From Pseudoalteromonas gelatinilytica (GTDB taxonomy: Bacteria; Pseudomonadota; Gammaproteobacteria; Enterobacterales; Alteromonadaceae), in assembly GCF_001641615.1 (NCBI RefSeq), contig NZ_LRRU01000020.1:578525-642524 (forward strand): a stretch of 64,000 nt of DNA. The letters are read 5' to 3'. The translations under genes were made by a program, and so were the position numbers. Position 1 is the stretch's first letter, and each line of letters begins with the position of its first letter. The notes under the pieces are model-generated. The model worked only from the letters and a program-made list of their open reading frames with translations, did no database searches and had not been told where the DNA came from. This document shows, in pieces, positions 1 to 9,700 of the stretch.

Positions 1-398
1 ATAGCGCTTGATAGTTTTTGATATTCAGAATCAGTTGAACGACCTGTTAAAAAACTAACCATAAATGAATGGGCATCGGCATTGGTATTTACCGCATCGT
101 TATTCGCAATATCATCAAGGGTGAAAGTAATTTCTTTATCAATGAGTTCATACTGCTTTTTAGCTGTATCATAAGCATCTTTGATCAACGAATCTGTAAA
201 ATCGATATAAGAGACATCAACGGGTAATTTGTAAAGGCCATTTGCTAAGCCTATGATGTGACCGTTTTCACTAACATCTGTTACGTAGTTAAATTTAGCG
301 CCATCAACGCCACCTAATTCTTCTAATTTATAGGTTGCGCTCATCGCTGAGGTACTTAGGGTGGCTAAAATACTGGCAGCGAGTAATTTGTATTTCAT
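1..398 (-). CDS. DUF3466 family exported protein, N-terminal part (cut by window edge)
   Basis: The frame is open from an ATG at 398 to the window edge, giving the first 132 residues. It starts MKYKLLAASILATLSTSAMSA, a clear Sec signal peptide with an A-x-A type cleavage site, followed by a segment K-L-E-E-L-G-G-V-D-G-A that I recognise as the N-terminus of DUF3466 proteins. These are envelope proteins of unknown function in Vibrio, Shewanella and Pseudoalteromonas, usually found just after uup, as here. Only 11 bases separate it from the uup stop, and an AAGGA Shine-Dalgarno sits in that gap, so it is probably the last gene of the rlmKL-uup operon. The C-terminus is not in the window. Confidence 0.8.
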   Translation of the reverse strand, partial: MKYKLLAASILATLSTSAMSATYKLEELGGVDGAKFNYVTDVSENGHIIGLANGLYKLPVDVSYIDFTDSLIKDAYDTAKKQYELIDKEITFTLDDIANNDAVNTNADAHSFMVSFLTGRSTDSEYQKLSSA

Positions 399-409
399 TT
401 TAATCCTTA

Positions 410-2320
410 CTACTGATTCTTTAAATCTTCGAGTTCTTCCCAGCGCTCAAAAGCGGCTTCAAGCTCAGACTCTAACTCGGCTAAATGGTTCAATGCTTCT
501 GTCGTAATTGCAGCATCTTGCTTAAAAAAGTCTGGGTCATTAACCACAACTTGCTGAGCGTCTAACGCTTTTTCAAGTTGTTCCACTTTACTGGGTAATT
601 CTTCTAATTCAAGTTTTAATTTGTAAGAGAGTTTATTACTTTTCTTTGGTGTTTTATCTTGGCTAACAACGGGCGGCTTTTCTTGCTTAATTTGTTGCTG
701 TTGTTGTTTTTCTTGCTCAGCTAAATGAGCAGCATATGCTTCATAGTCGCTATAGCCTCCGACAATGTCAGTGATCTTGCCGTTACCTTCAAATGCCCAG
801 ACAGAATTACAAGTATTATCAATAAATTCACGGTCATGGCTTACAATCAGTACAGTGCCCTGATATTGGTTAATAATCTCTTCTAAAAGCTCTAAGGTTT
901 CAATATCTAGGTCATTGGTTGGCTCATCGAGTACGATAATATTCGATGGCTTTAAAAATAACTTTGCTAATAATAAGCGGTTTTTCTCACCACCCGATAA
1001 TGCTTTTACCGGTGTACGTGCTCTTGCCGGCGGAAATAAGAAGTCTTGTAAGTAACCAAGTACATGACGTGAGCGCCCGCCCATCATCACTTCTTGCTTA
1101 CCTTCAGCTACGTTATCTTGTACTGTGGCTTCTTCATCAAGCTTTTGACGATACTGGTCAAAATAAGCAAACTCTAAGTTAACACCTTGCTTAACACTGC
1201 CGCTATCAGGTGTTAAGTCACCAAATAAAATTTTAAGCAGTGTTGTTTTACCAATACCATTGGGTCCGACCAGGCCAACACGATCGCCACGCATAACAAG
1301 GGTCGAGAAATCTTTCGCGATCACTTTATCTTTAAATGCATGACAGATGTTTTTCGCTTCGAATACTAACTTGCCAGAACGGTCCGCTGTTTCAATATTG
1401 AAATCAGTTTTACCAACTTGATCAACACGCTGCTTACGCTCTTTACGTAACTCTTTTAAAGCGCGTACACGGCCTTCATTACGCGTTCTACGTGCTTTGA
1501 TACCTTGGCGGATCCACGCTTCTTCTTCTGCTAAGCGCTTATCAAATAATGCGTTTTGTGTTTCTTCTACTTTTAGATCATGCGCTTTTTGTTCAAGGTA
1601 CGTCGCGTAATCGCCAGGGTACGAAACCAGCTTACCACGGTCTAAATCAAGAATACGGGTTGCAACTGCTCGAATGAATGCACGGTCGTGAGAAATAAAA
1701 ACGATACCGCCTTTAAACTCTTTTAAAAACTGCTCAAGCCAAATAACACTACTCATATCTAAGTGGTTGGTAGGCTCATCAAGTAGCAGTAAATCAGGTT
1801 CACTAACCAAGGCTCGTGCAAGAGCAACTTTACGTAGCCAACCACCCGATAATGATTCCAGCTTGGCTTCTGGGTCTAGCTCTAAGCGAGATAAAACGAG
1901 CTGAATACGGGTATCAAAACGCCAGCCATCAACGGTTTCTAATTGATTAGATAAACGCTCTAATTTGTTAAGCAATTTATCGTTATAATCTGTCTGCATT
2001 TGATTACTAACTTGGTGATATTCTATCAGTAAGTTAGCAATGTCAGGCATGCCCTGCGCGACATAATCAAATACTGAGCCTGCCGCCCCTTTTGGTGGAT
2101 CTTGCTCTAAACGTGAAATGCGAATACCGCCTAATTGGTTGATTTCACCATCATCCAATGTCACTTGGCCATCAAGTACTTTTAATAGTGTTGATTTACC
2201 TGCACCGTTTCGACCAACGATACAAACGCGCTCACCTGACTCAATAACGGCATCGGCATCATCTAGTAGCGGATGCGTACCATAAGCGAGTTGAGCTTTG
2301 GCTATTCTGATTAAATCCAT
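410..2320 (-). CDS. uup: ABC-F ATPase Uup
   Basis: This is a soluble protein with two tandem ABC ATPase domains and no membrane segment, as in the ABC-F family that acts on ribosomes. Walker A motifs are at residues 36-43 (GRNGAGKS) and 352-359 (GPNGIGKT), signatures at about 158-161 and 441-444 (LSGG), and Walker B/DEPT at 181-184 and about 465. The linker between domains is basic and rich in Arg/Lys (about 260-300), as expected of the P-site tRNA interaction motif. A Gln-rich stretch (539-543) leads into a C-terminal coiled coil (about 565-636), the DNA-binding Uup domain. Length (636) is normal for Uup. It lies 14 bases after the glutaredoxin-like gene, in the same order as in many gammaproteobacteria. 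Confidence 0.95.
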   Translation of the reverse strand: MDLIRIAKAQLAYGTHPLLDDADAVIESGERVCIVGRNGAGKSTLLKVLDGQVTLDDGEINQLGGIRISRLEQDPPKGAAGSVFDYVAQGMPDIANLLIEYHQVSNQMQTDYNDKLLNKLERLSNQLETVDGWRFDTRIQLVLSRLELDPEAKLESLSGGWLRKVALARALVSEPDLLLLDEPTNHLDMSSVIWLEQFLKEFKGGIVFISHDRAFIRAVATRILDLDRGKLVSYPGDYATYLEQKAHDLKVEETQNALFDKRLAEEEAWIRQGIKARRTRNEGRVRALKELRKERKQRVDQVGKTDFNIETADRSGKLVFEAKNICHAFKDKVIAKDFSTLVMRGDRVGLVGPNGIGKTTLLKILFGDLTPDSGSVKQGVNLEFAYFDQYRQKLDEEATVQDNVAEGKQEVMMGGRSRHVLGYLQDFLFPPARARTPVKALSGGEKNRLLLAKLFLKPSNIIVLDEPTNDLDIETLELLEEIINQYQGTVLIVSHDREFIDNTCNSVWAFEGNGKITDIVGGYSDYEAYAAHLAEQEKQQQQQIKQEKPPVVSQDKTPKKSNKLSYKLKLELEELPSKVEQLEKALDAQQVVVNDPDFFKQDAAITTEALNHLAELESELEAAFERWEELEDLKNQ

Positions 2321-2334
2321 CGTGATTACTACTC

Positions 2335-2568
2335 TTATTCTTTATTATCAGCAATAAATTGCGCTAATTGCTCAGCATCAAAAGGCCAAAATAATTTCTT
2401 GCCTTGATGAGATTCCACAACCGGAATACTGGTTTGGTAAAGTTCAATCAGCTGTTCACTGTCCATAATGTCTTTTGCTACAAACGAAGCGTTTGTAGCA
2501 ATTAATAATTCATCGGCCATGTCACACAGATGACAGCCATCAGTGTGGTACAGGGTAAAATTAGCCAT
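2335..2568 (-). CDS. glutaredoxin-like protein (DUF836/YruB type)
   Basis: This is a 77-residue thioredoxin-fold protein with a CxxC motif at residues 12-15 (C-H-L-C) after the first beta strand (FTLYHTDG) and a cis-Pro loop (S-I-P-V-V) at about 48-52. These are the hallmarks of the short glutaredoxin family PF05768. It probably acts as a small cytoplasmic thiol-disulfide carrier; the substrate is unknown. Its start overlaps the rlmKL stop by 8 bases and uup follows 14 bases later, so the three genes are translationally coupled in one operon. This linkage is common in Alteromonadales and Vibrionales. Confidence 0.85.
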   Translation of the reverse strand: MANFTLYHTDGCHLCDMADELLIATNASFVAKDIMDSEQLIELYQTSIPVVESHQGKKLFWPFDAEQLAQFIADNKE

Positions 2569-4678
2569 GGGTAATAAGCCAGCTATTATGAATTTGCTTA
2601 TTACGCTTAAAATCTGGTGATAAGGTCTTGTCAGAAATGTTTTCTGCTTTCAAACCTAGGCCCATTAACCCGACTTCATCCATGCTAAAGCCACGCTTAT
2701 TGTTTGAGAATATAAGCGTACCATTCGGGCTTAAGATTTTCTTAACCCAAGTAAGTAGTTTGATATGGTCACGTTGTACATCAAATGCATCTTTCATACG
2801 TTTTGAATTTGAGAACGTCGGTGGATCTAAGAAGATTAAATCGTATTGACCTTGAGCATACTCAAGCCATTTCAAGCAATCAGCTTGTTCAAAACGATAA
2901 CGTGTATTACTTATGTCATTAAGCGCAAAGTTTTCTTGTGCCCACTTTAAATAAGTTTTCGACATATCAACCGTGGTAATGGCTTTAGCGCCACCAACAG
3001 CAGCATGTACAGATGCGCTGCCAGTATAGGCAAACAAGTTTAAGAAACGTTTACCTTGTGCGTTTTGTTGAATATAACGACGTGCCAAGCGGTGATCTAA
3101 AAATAAACCCGTATCTAGGTAATCAAATAGGTTCACTTTAAATTTCGCACCAAATTCTTCTACCACTTGTGTGCGATTTTGCTTTGATACCTTGGTATAT
3201 TGCTCTTCACCTTTTTGCTTTTTACGCACTTTAACCGCAATATTTTCAGGGGCAATTTCTAACTGCTCAGCAGTCAGACTAATCACATCTTGTAGACGTT
3301 TTTGTGCTGTATTGTCATCAATTTCTTTTGGCGCAGCGTATTCAAAAATAACCGCTGAATCATCGTATACATCAACAGCTACGTTATATTCTGGAATATC
3401 CGCATCATAAACACGATAACAGCTTACTTCATTTTGCTTTAACCAGTTCTTTAAGTTTTGCTTGTTTTTCTTTAAACGATTTGCAAACGCTGTTGAACCT
3501 TCAAAATTAAGAGCAGGTTTATCTTCTTTACTAAGTTCTACTTGTTTATCATCTAATTGGTATAGATTTAATACCACATCTAACGGGCCATTTTTAAACT
3601 TATAGCGTTTTAACTTAACTAATTTTAATAGCTTAAATAAGCTTTCATCGGTGCCAAGCAAAGCAAGTTTCCAATGATTAAAGTGCTTTTTAAAGCCTAC
3701 ACCTAAGCTACGGTGTAAGTTCACCAGCTCCGCCATTGAACCTAATCGTTCACCATAAGGTAAGTTTGATATCACTACACCCGGAAGTTTTGCAACAGAC
3801 GTTAGTTTAGTCGCATCACTCTGTTTGAATTTAATCACACTACCAAGGTCTGCGCGCTCTGCGTTTTCTTGCGCTTTTGCAATAACACTACCGTCAATAT
3901 CATGACCAATAAGCCAAAGTTTAGGATCAGTAATTTGTGCCATTAATTCAGCTTTTAATTCTTTGTACTTTTGAATACGGAAACTTGGTAGACGCTCAAA
4001 GGCAAAACCTTCGCGGAATAAACCCGGCGCTTCATTGCGCGCCATGCTTGCAGCTTCAATTAAAATAGTACCTGAACCACAGCAAGGATCGAACAAAGGT
4101 TGTTGTACGTTTTCAAGCCAGCCACTTCGTTTCACTAGTGCTGCTGCTAAGTGCTCTTTAATTGGCGCTTTACCTTGATCTTGACGATAACCACGCTCAG
4201 ATAAACGCGGGCCAGAATAATCTATATAAAGCGCAACACCTTGACGGTTCAACCTTGCTACAACACGAACATTGGCATTGTATTTATCAACATCTGGGCG
4301 TTGTTCGAATAAATCTGCAAAATAATCAACAATCGCATCTTTTACAACAAGACCTGAAAATTGTGTATTTTTTAAATCGTTATTGGTGCCGCTAAAATCA
4401 ACAGCGAAAGTTTGTTTAGGACCAAACCACTCTTGCCAAGGCTGCAGTCGCGCAAATTGATAAAGGCTGTCTTTGTCTTTTACGCCTTCCTTTTCTTCTA
4501 TCAGCATCATGATACGAGTCGCAAAACGGCTCGATAAACAAATCTTCTGTGCTAATAAGCTATCTGCTTCAAAACGTACAGAGCCCACGGTTTGTTTAGA
4601 GACTTCTGCACCGAGTGTAGTAAGCTCATCAACAAGTAAATTTTCTATTCCGATAGAAGTAAGTGCGATAAATTGCAA
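2561..4678 (-). CDS. rlmL: bifunctional 23S rRNA methyltransferase RlmK/RlmL
   Basis: The protein is a fusion of two SAM-dependent methyltransferases, 705 residues as in Enterobacteria. A THUMP domain (about 40-155) precedes the RlmL domain, with SAM motif DPCCGSGT at 197-204 and catalytic motif SNLPYGERLG at 304-313 (N2-methylation of G2445). The C-terminal RlmK domain has SAM motif NLFAYTGSAS at 547-556 and DPPTFSNSKRM at about 618-628 (m7G2069). It modifies the peptidyl-transferase region of 23S rRNA during 50S assembly. It heads the operon with the glutaredoxin-like gene and uup. The 344-base region upstream is mostly occupied by a repeat element, so its promoter must lie in the roughly 80 bases between 4679 and 4757 or within the element. 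Confidence 0.96.
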   Translation of the reverse strand: MQFIALTSIGIENLLVDELTTLGAEVSKQTVGSVRFEADSLLAQKICLSSRFATRIMMLIEEKEGVKDKDSLYQFARLQPWQEWFGPKQTFAVDFSGTNNDLKNTQFSGLVVKDAIVDYFADLFEQRPDVDKYNANVRVVARLNRQGVALYIDYSGPRLSERGYRQDQGKAPIKEHLAAALVKRSGWLENVQQPLFDPCCGSGTILIEAASMARNEAPGLFREGFAFERLPSFRIQKYKELKAELMAQITDPKLWLIGHDIDGSVIAKAQENAERADLGSVIKFKQSDATKLTSVAKLPGVVISNLPYGERLGSMAELVNLHRSLGVGFKKHFNHWKLALLGTDESLFKLLKLVKLKRYKFKNGPLDVVLNLYQLDDKQVELSKEDKPALNFEGSTAFANRLKKNKQNLKNWLKQNEVSCYRVYDADIPEYNVAVDVYDDSAVIFEYAAPKEIDDNTAQKRLQDVISLTAEQLEIAPENIAVKVRKKQKGEEQYTKVSKQNRTQVVEEFGAKFKVNLFDYLDTGLFLDHRLARRYIQQNAQGKRFLNLFAYTGSASVHAAVGGAKAITTVDMSKTYLKWAQENFALNDISNTRYRFEQADCLKWLEYAQGQYDLIFLDPPTFSNSKRMKDAFDVQRDHIKLLTWVKKILSPNGTLIFSNNKRGFSMDEVGLMGLGLKAENISDKTLSPDFKRNKQIHNSWLITHG

Positions 4679-4757
4679 AGTAAAAACCCTTAAATGCTAA
4701 TTGCGCAGGATTATAGCATAGCTTGGCGAACAAAAACGCCAACATTTGCAGGGATAG

Positions 4758-5025
4758 TAGGGCGTGTTGACTTTTTTTGATTAATTTTGCAGCAGTGTGT
4801 TTGGTATTTTGGCAAGGCAGAGCCTATGTAGTGTGATTGTTTCCCATAAATAGGCGATAACGCAGCATAAATGCCAAACACGCGCTGCCCTTCGGGTTCT
4901 TCCTAGGGGCGATTAACTCTTTGTTGCTCGATTTTTACTTAGCCCACTAGGTTACAAATCTCGCGCCGCGATTAAATCGCCCCTAGAGTGAACAAATTTT
5001 AATTCACAAAGGTCAACACGCCCTA
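4758..5025. repeat. non-coding MITE-like element with terminal inverted repeats
   Basis: This 268-base stretch is bounded by perfect 14-base inverted repeats (TAGGGCGTGTTGAC at 4758-4771; its complement at 5012-5025) with partial similarity for about 15 bases further inward. If the outer TA is a target duplication, the element itself is 4760-5023. Two internal inverted repeats give a structured interior: 4797-4809 with 4869-4881 (GTGTTTGG core) and 4903-4914 with 4975-4986 (CTAGGGGCGATT, 12 bp perfect). No protein frame of interest is present. The layout is that of a miniature inverted-repeat element mobilised in trans. It fills nearly all of the rlmKL-zapC gap, and its right end contains the zapC stop codon. 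Confidence 0.75.
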
Positions 5026-5553
5026 GGCAGATTTAAACTGTTTTTGTTGAATATAAACAGGATGGATACGGTTATTTAAAACCTTAATAGCCTCAAACTG
5101 TTCAAGAGAAAGGTTTTCGTCTAGTTGAAAGTGTTGGCTTAGGTTAATACATACCGACGCTTCACTTGAATGGTCAACAATTAAAAACTCCCCTTCTTGT
5201 GCCTGTGAGCACAATTTCACTACAGCTTCGACACTTGGCTGGCTGCCATGATACTCATGAAAGAACCAACTTTTTGCAAGTACTGGTTTTAAATGAAATT
5301 TAACCGCTGTAGCGTTAAGGGCAATTTGACAAAGCTGTGCTGGGTTCCACAGTGAGAATGTTTCGAGGTATTGATAAACTTGCTGATAGAAAGCCGCATC
5401 TTCAAGGCTGAAGTTTGGTTGTTCTAATACTGCATCAGTGAGTTGGCGAAGTTTATAAGGCGTGCACAGTTGCATATCTTGGTCAAGGTCAACCAAAAGA
5501 CGATTATTTTTCGCACAAGCAAGCCATTTCCATTGCTTAGATGCTTGTAACAT
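5023..5553 (-). CDS. zapC: cell division protein ZapC
   Basis: The 176-residue protein aligns by eye with ZapC of E. coli (about 180 residues). Matching features are a W-K-W-L start, L-L-V-D-L-x-x-D-M, S-L-E-D-A-A-F-Y, the block I-A-L-N-A-T-A-V-K-F-H-L-K-P followed by K-S-W-F-F, and a C-terminal K-V-L-N-N-R-I-H-P. ZapC bundles FtsZ filaments at the division ring in the cytoplasm. Its position next to pyrD and near rlmKL-uup matches the E. coli order. The TAG stop is the outer TAG of the terminal repeat of the adjacent MITE-like element, so the last few codons may have been changed by the insertion; the length remains normal. Confidence 0.85.
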   Translation of the reverse strand: MLQASKQWKWLACAKNNRLLVDLDQDMQLCTPYKLRQLTDAVLEQPNFSLEDAAFYQQVYQYLETFSLWNPAQLCQIALNATAVKFHLKPVLAKSWFFHEYHGSQPSVEAVVKLCSQAQEGEFLIVDHSSEASVCINLSQHFQLDENLSLEQFEAIKVLNNRIHPVYIQQKQFKSA

Positions 5554-5612
5554 GTCTCCTCCCTAACGAATAAATACTGTGCGCTTAATCGTAAATTATA
5601 ACTAAAGCAGAC

Positions 5613-5649
5613 CATTAATAAAATGATTTCTTAGAACATTTTATTAATG
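5613..5649. promoter_or_regulatory. 13-bp perfect AT-rich inverted repeat in the zapC leader
   Basis: CATTAATAAAATG at 5613-5625 is repeated as its exact complement at 5637-5649 with an 11-base loop. It lies between pyrD and zapC, 60 bases upstream of the zapC start, and is not followed by a T-run on either strand. It may be an operator, or a hairpin protecting the pyrD mRNA end; the role is not established. Confidence 0.4.
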
Positions 5650-5673
5650 ATCAATTGCTTAGATAACTGATCC

Positions 5674-6684
5674 TTATAAGCTATTTAGGATCGTTTTTAC
5701 CAATTCTGGGCCTTTATAAATGAATCCAGTGTAAACTTGAACAAGGTCTGCACCCGCTGCAAATTTCTCTTTTGCAGAATCCGCATCATCAATACCACCC
5801 ACACCAATGATAGGTAACTTACCATCAGTTAAACGCTTAAGCTCACTAACCACGTGGGTTGAACGCTGACGTACTGGTTGGCCAGATAAACCTCCCGCTT
5901 CGTTTGCGTATTGTTGGCCTTGTACTGCCGCACGCTCAAGCGTCGTATTTGTTGCAATAACACCATCGATCTTATTAGTGATCAATGACTCACTTACCTG
6001 GGCAATTTGCACTTCATCAAGATCAGGGGCGATCTTAACCAGCATTGGCACTTGTTTGTTGTGTTTAGCAATTAGATCAAGTTGCTCGTTCTTTAAGCTT
6101 TGTAATAAGTCATCCAGCGCCTCACCATATTGTAAGTCACGAAGGCCTGGCGTATTCGGTGAAGAAATATTTACTGTGATGTATGATGCATGCTCAAATA
6201 CTTTGCGCATACAGTGGATGTAGTCATCTTTACCCTGCTCGTTTGGTGTATCTTTATTTTTACCAATATTAATACCTAGAATACCGTCGTATTTCGCTTC
6301 TTTAACATTGTTAACTAGGTTATCAACGCCCTTATTGTTAAAGCCCATGCGGTTAATAATCGCATTTGATTCAGGTAAGCGGAAAATACGTGGTTTGTCA
6401 TTACCCGCTTGAGGACGTGGTGTAACAGTGCCTACTTCAACAAAACCAAAACCCATTTGCGAAAATGCATCAATACACTCGGCATTTTTATCTAAGCCTG
6501 CCGCTAAACCTACTGGGTTTTTAAACTCTAAACCTAAAAAGTTAACGGGTTTATTAGGGACAGTTTGTGACCACGCAGCACTCAATGGCGTATGAGCAAA
6601 TCGGCGTAAATTATTAAGTGCAAATTCATGAGCCCACTCCGCATCACGGGTAAACATAAAACGGCGAGCTAGATCATAAAACAT
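5674..6684 (-). CDS. pyrD: dihydroorotate dehydrogenase (quinone), class 2
   Basis: PyrD oxidises dihydroorotate to orotate with ubiquinone as acceptor, the fourth step of pyrimidine synthesis, at the inner face of the cytoplasmic membrane. The start at 6684 ([11 protein letters not shown]) gives 336 residues, the E. coli length, and is preceded by an AAGGA; the longer frame upstream of it lacks family similarity. The amphipathic N-terminal helix that docks to the membrane is present. FMN/substrate motifs visible are [16 protein letters not shown] and N-I-S-S-P-N-T-P-G (catalytic Ser of class 2 enzymes) and I-A-T-N-T-T. It is followed by zapC, as in Enterobacteria. Confidence 0.96.
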   Translation of the reverse strand: MFYDLARRFMFTRDAEWAHEFALNNLRRFAHTPLSAAWSQTVPNKPVNFLGLEFKNPVGLAAGLDKNAECIDAFSQMGFGFVEVGTVTPRPQAGNDKPRIFRLPESNAIINRMGFNNKGVDNLVNNVKEAKYDGILGINIGKNKDTPNEQGKDDYIHCMRKVFEHASYITVNISSPNTPGLRDLQYGEALDDLLQSLKNEQLDLIAKHNKQVPMLVKIAPDLDEVQIAQVSESLITNKIDGVIATNTTLERAAVQGQQYANEAGGLSGQPVRQRSTHVVSELKRLTDGKLPIIGVGGIDDADSAKEKFAAGADLVQVYTGFIYKGPELVKTILNSL

Positions 6685-6750
6685 GGTTTGTTCCTTAGGT
6701 AAAAATAAACAAGGTAGCCGTTTGTAAACGGACCATTGCAAATTAAGGGC

Positions 6751-6778
6751 AAAAAAATACCCCAGCGAGCTGGGGTAT
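6751..6778 (-). terminator. intrinsic terminator of gdhB
   Basis: A 10-bp stem (ATACCCCAGC) with a 2-base loop is followed on the minus strand by seven T. It lies 20 bases after the gdhB stop and isolates gdhB from pyrD. Confidence 0.9.
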
Positions 6779-6798
6779 GTATTTTAACGACTTTTCAC

Positions 6799-9700
6799 TT
6801 ATTTGGAAGTGTCACAGTTGTGGCTTAACAACATTAGTTCACGAAGTGCCACTGAGAACTTCGCAAAATCATGGCTTTGCGATGTTTTGAACTCAGATAG
6901 CATCTGCTTCCAACGTTGTAATAGTAGATCTTGGTTATCCATCCACTCATCAATTTGTGCATCAATGTCTTTGCTGTCTGCAGCAAAGCTATTAAGTACC
7001 ACAGCTGATAATGTACGTTGTTGCCAATCCAGCTCTTCACGGTAAGAAGCACGAGCAAGTGCTTGCCAGTGGTTCGCAACTGGTTGGTTGGTGATTTGGT
7101 CAAGGAACCAATGTAAGCCCATACGCGCACCTAACTTGAAGTAGGTGTTAGAAACCATATCAATGCTACGCTCTGAATTGTTAGCGATTTCAGCTAAGTC
7201 CATGACAGAGAATAAGCTTGATAGTGACACAATACGTGTTGCAAGTGCTTTTGGTACATTGCTGTCAATTAGCTTATCTGCCGCTTTAACTAGGCGCTCG
7301 CTTTCTTTTTCAACCATGTAGCTGTTTAAGTTTTCACTTAAATCAGCAAATGTTGGTGCAAAGAATTCAATTGCTTGCTCAATCGTTTGTGCTTTATTGC
7401 GATGACGTAAGAACCAACGTGTTGCACGACGAACCGTACGACGTAATTGATATAGCATTTCTGTTTGTACAGCTGCTGGGATCTTATTATCAAGTGCAAC
7501 AATTGATGACCATGTTTCTGGCATCTGGAACACTTCTTTTGCAATTGAGTAGCAAAGTGCGATTTCAGCTTCGTTAGCACCTGTTTCTTCGTGCATACGA
7601 ACCATAAAGTTAAGACCCATATCGTTAACGATGTTGTTTGCAAGTTTCGTTGCGATAATCTCTTTACGAAGTGGGTGGTTATCCATTGCATCGTTGAACT
7701 TCTCACGAAGTGGTACCGGGAATGAATTAACTAATAACTGACGGTAATAAGGGTTTTCTGTGATTTCATCAACCACTAGAGACTCTTTAAGAACCATTTT
7801 CGCGTAAGAAACAAGTACAGAAAGCTCTGGACGAGTTAAGTCTTTACCCGCTGCTGCACGCTCTGCAAGTTCTTCATCTGTTGGGATGAACTCGATTGCA
7901 CGGTTAAGCTTGCCGTCTTTTTCAAGGGCATGGATAAAGCGTACTTTTTCTTTAAGCGTTGATGTACCTTTTGATTGTGTAATCGATAAGGTATGTGTTT
8001 GACGATAACAGTCTTTTAATACTAACTCAGACACTTCATCAGTCATTGAATAAAGTAACTCATCACGTTGTTTACGCGTTAAGTCACCTTCAGCAACTAG
8101 ACCATTCAGTAAGATCTTAATGTTTACTTCGTTATCTGAACACGCAACACCACCTACGTTATCGATGAAGTCAGTGTTAACACGACCGCCTTTCGCAGCA
8201 AATTCGATACGACCAAGTTGCGTCGCACCTAAGTTACCGCCCTCACCTAAGATCTTCGCACCAAGCTCAGAACCATTAATACGAAGTGCATCATTCGCGC
8301 GGTCACCCACATCAGCATCTGTCTCTTTAGAGTTCTTGATGTAAGTACCGATACCACCATTCCAAAGTAAATCAAACTCCATCATCAGTGCAGCTTTGAT
8401 TAACTCGTTAGGTGTCATGCTTGCTTTTTTAGTGCCAAGCATTTTCTTCATTTCAGGGCTTAAGCTAATTGATTTAGCCGCACGAGAGAATACACCACCA
8501 CCTTGTGAAATAAGGTCTTTGTTGTAATCTTCCCAAGAAGAACGCGGTAGATTGAATAAACGCTCACGCTCTGGGTAAGATGCCGCTGCATCTGGGTTTG
8601 GATCAACGAAGATATGCATGTGGTTAAATGCAACTTGTAAGCGAATGTGCTTAGAAAGCAGCATACCGTTACCAAATACATCACCTGCCATGTCACCGAT
8701 AGCCACAACAGTGAAGTCTGTTGTTTGACAGTCAATATCCATTTCGCGGAAATGACGTTTAACAGATTCCCAACCACCTTTAGCAGTGATACCCATTTTC
8801 TTATGGTCATAACCAACTGAACCACCAGATGCGAATGCATCCCCTAGCCAGAAGTTATATTCATTTGCGATGCCGTTAGCGATATCAGAGAAAGTCGCAG
8901 TACCCTTATCGGCAGCAACTACTAAATACGGATCATCTTCATCATGACGAACAACATCAACTGGTGGCACAATCTCACCACGTTCGATGTTATCTGTGAT
9001 ATCTAATAAACCACGGATGAAGATTTTGTAACACTCTTGGCCTTCTTTAAAGAACGCTTCACGGTCTGTCGGTAGCTGTTTACATACGAAACCACCTTTA
9101 GAACCTACTGGCACGATAACCGTGTTTTTAACTTGTTGCGCTTTAACAAGACCCAGTACTTCAGTACGGAAATCTTCACGACGGTCAGACCAACGTAAAC
9201 CACCACGCGCAACTTTACCACCACGTAAATGCACACCTTCAACGCGCGGTGAGTATACGAAAATCTCAAACGCTGGAAGCGGTAATGGCATTTCTGGGAT
9301 CATAGAAGGCTGAACCTTGAACGATACATATGACTTAAATTGGCCATCCGCTTCTTTTTGGAAGAAGTTCGTTCTTAGTGTCGCGATGATCATGTCTACG
9401 TATAAACGAATGATACGGTCATCATCCAGGTTCGCTACGTTTTCAAGTTCTAAATAAATTTGTGCGATTAGCTTTTCTAAAACTTTTTCACTGCCAGGGT
9501 TCTTAACTGAGAACTTTTTAGTGAATAAGTTTACGATTTGCGATGCAATGTGTGGGTAATTTGCAAATGTGCTTTCAATGTAAGTCTGTGAGAACGTTAC
9601 ACCAATTTGACGCATGTATTTTGCATAGGCGCGAAGAATAGACGCTTCGCGACCCGTTAAACCACCCATTAATACTAAGCGGTTGAAACCATCGTTTTCT

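Noticed and set aside
4679-5022. Possible integron attC sites in the structured gap near zapC
   Set aside because: The ends lack the paired GTTRRRY/RYYYAAC core sites and there is no cassette array or integrase; terminal repeats fit a MITE better.
7338-7706. Minus-strand frame of about 120 codons inside gdhB
   Set aside because: It is in a different phase of the same strand as gdhB, full of rare residue patterns, and has no domain. Frame shadow.
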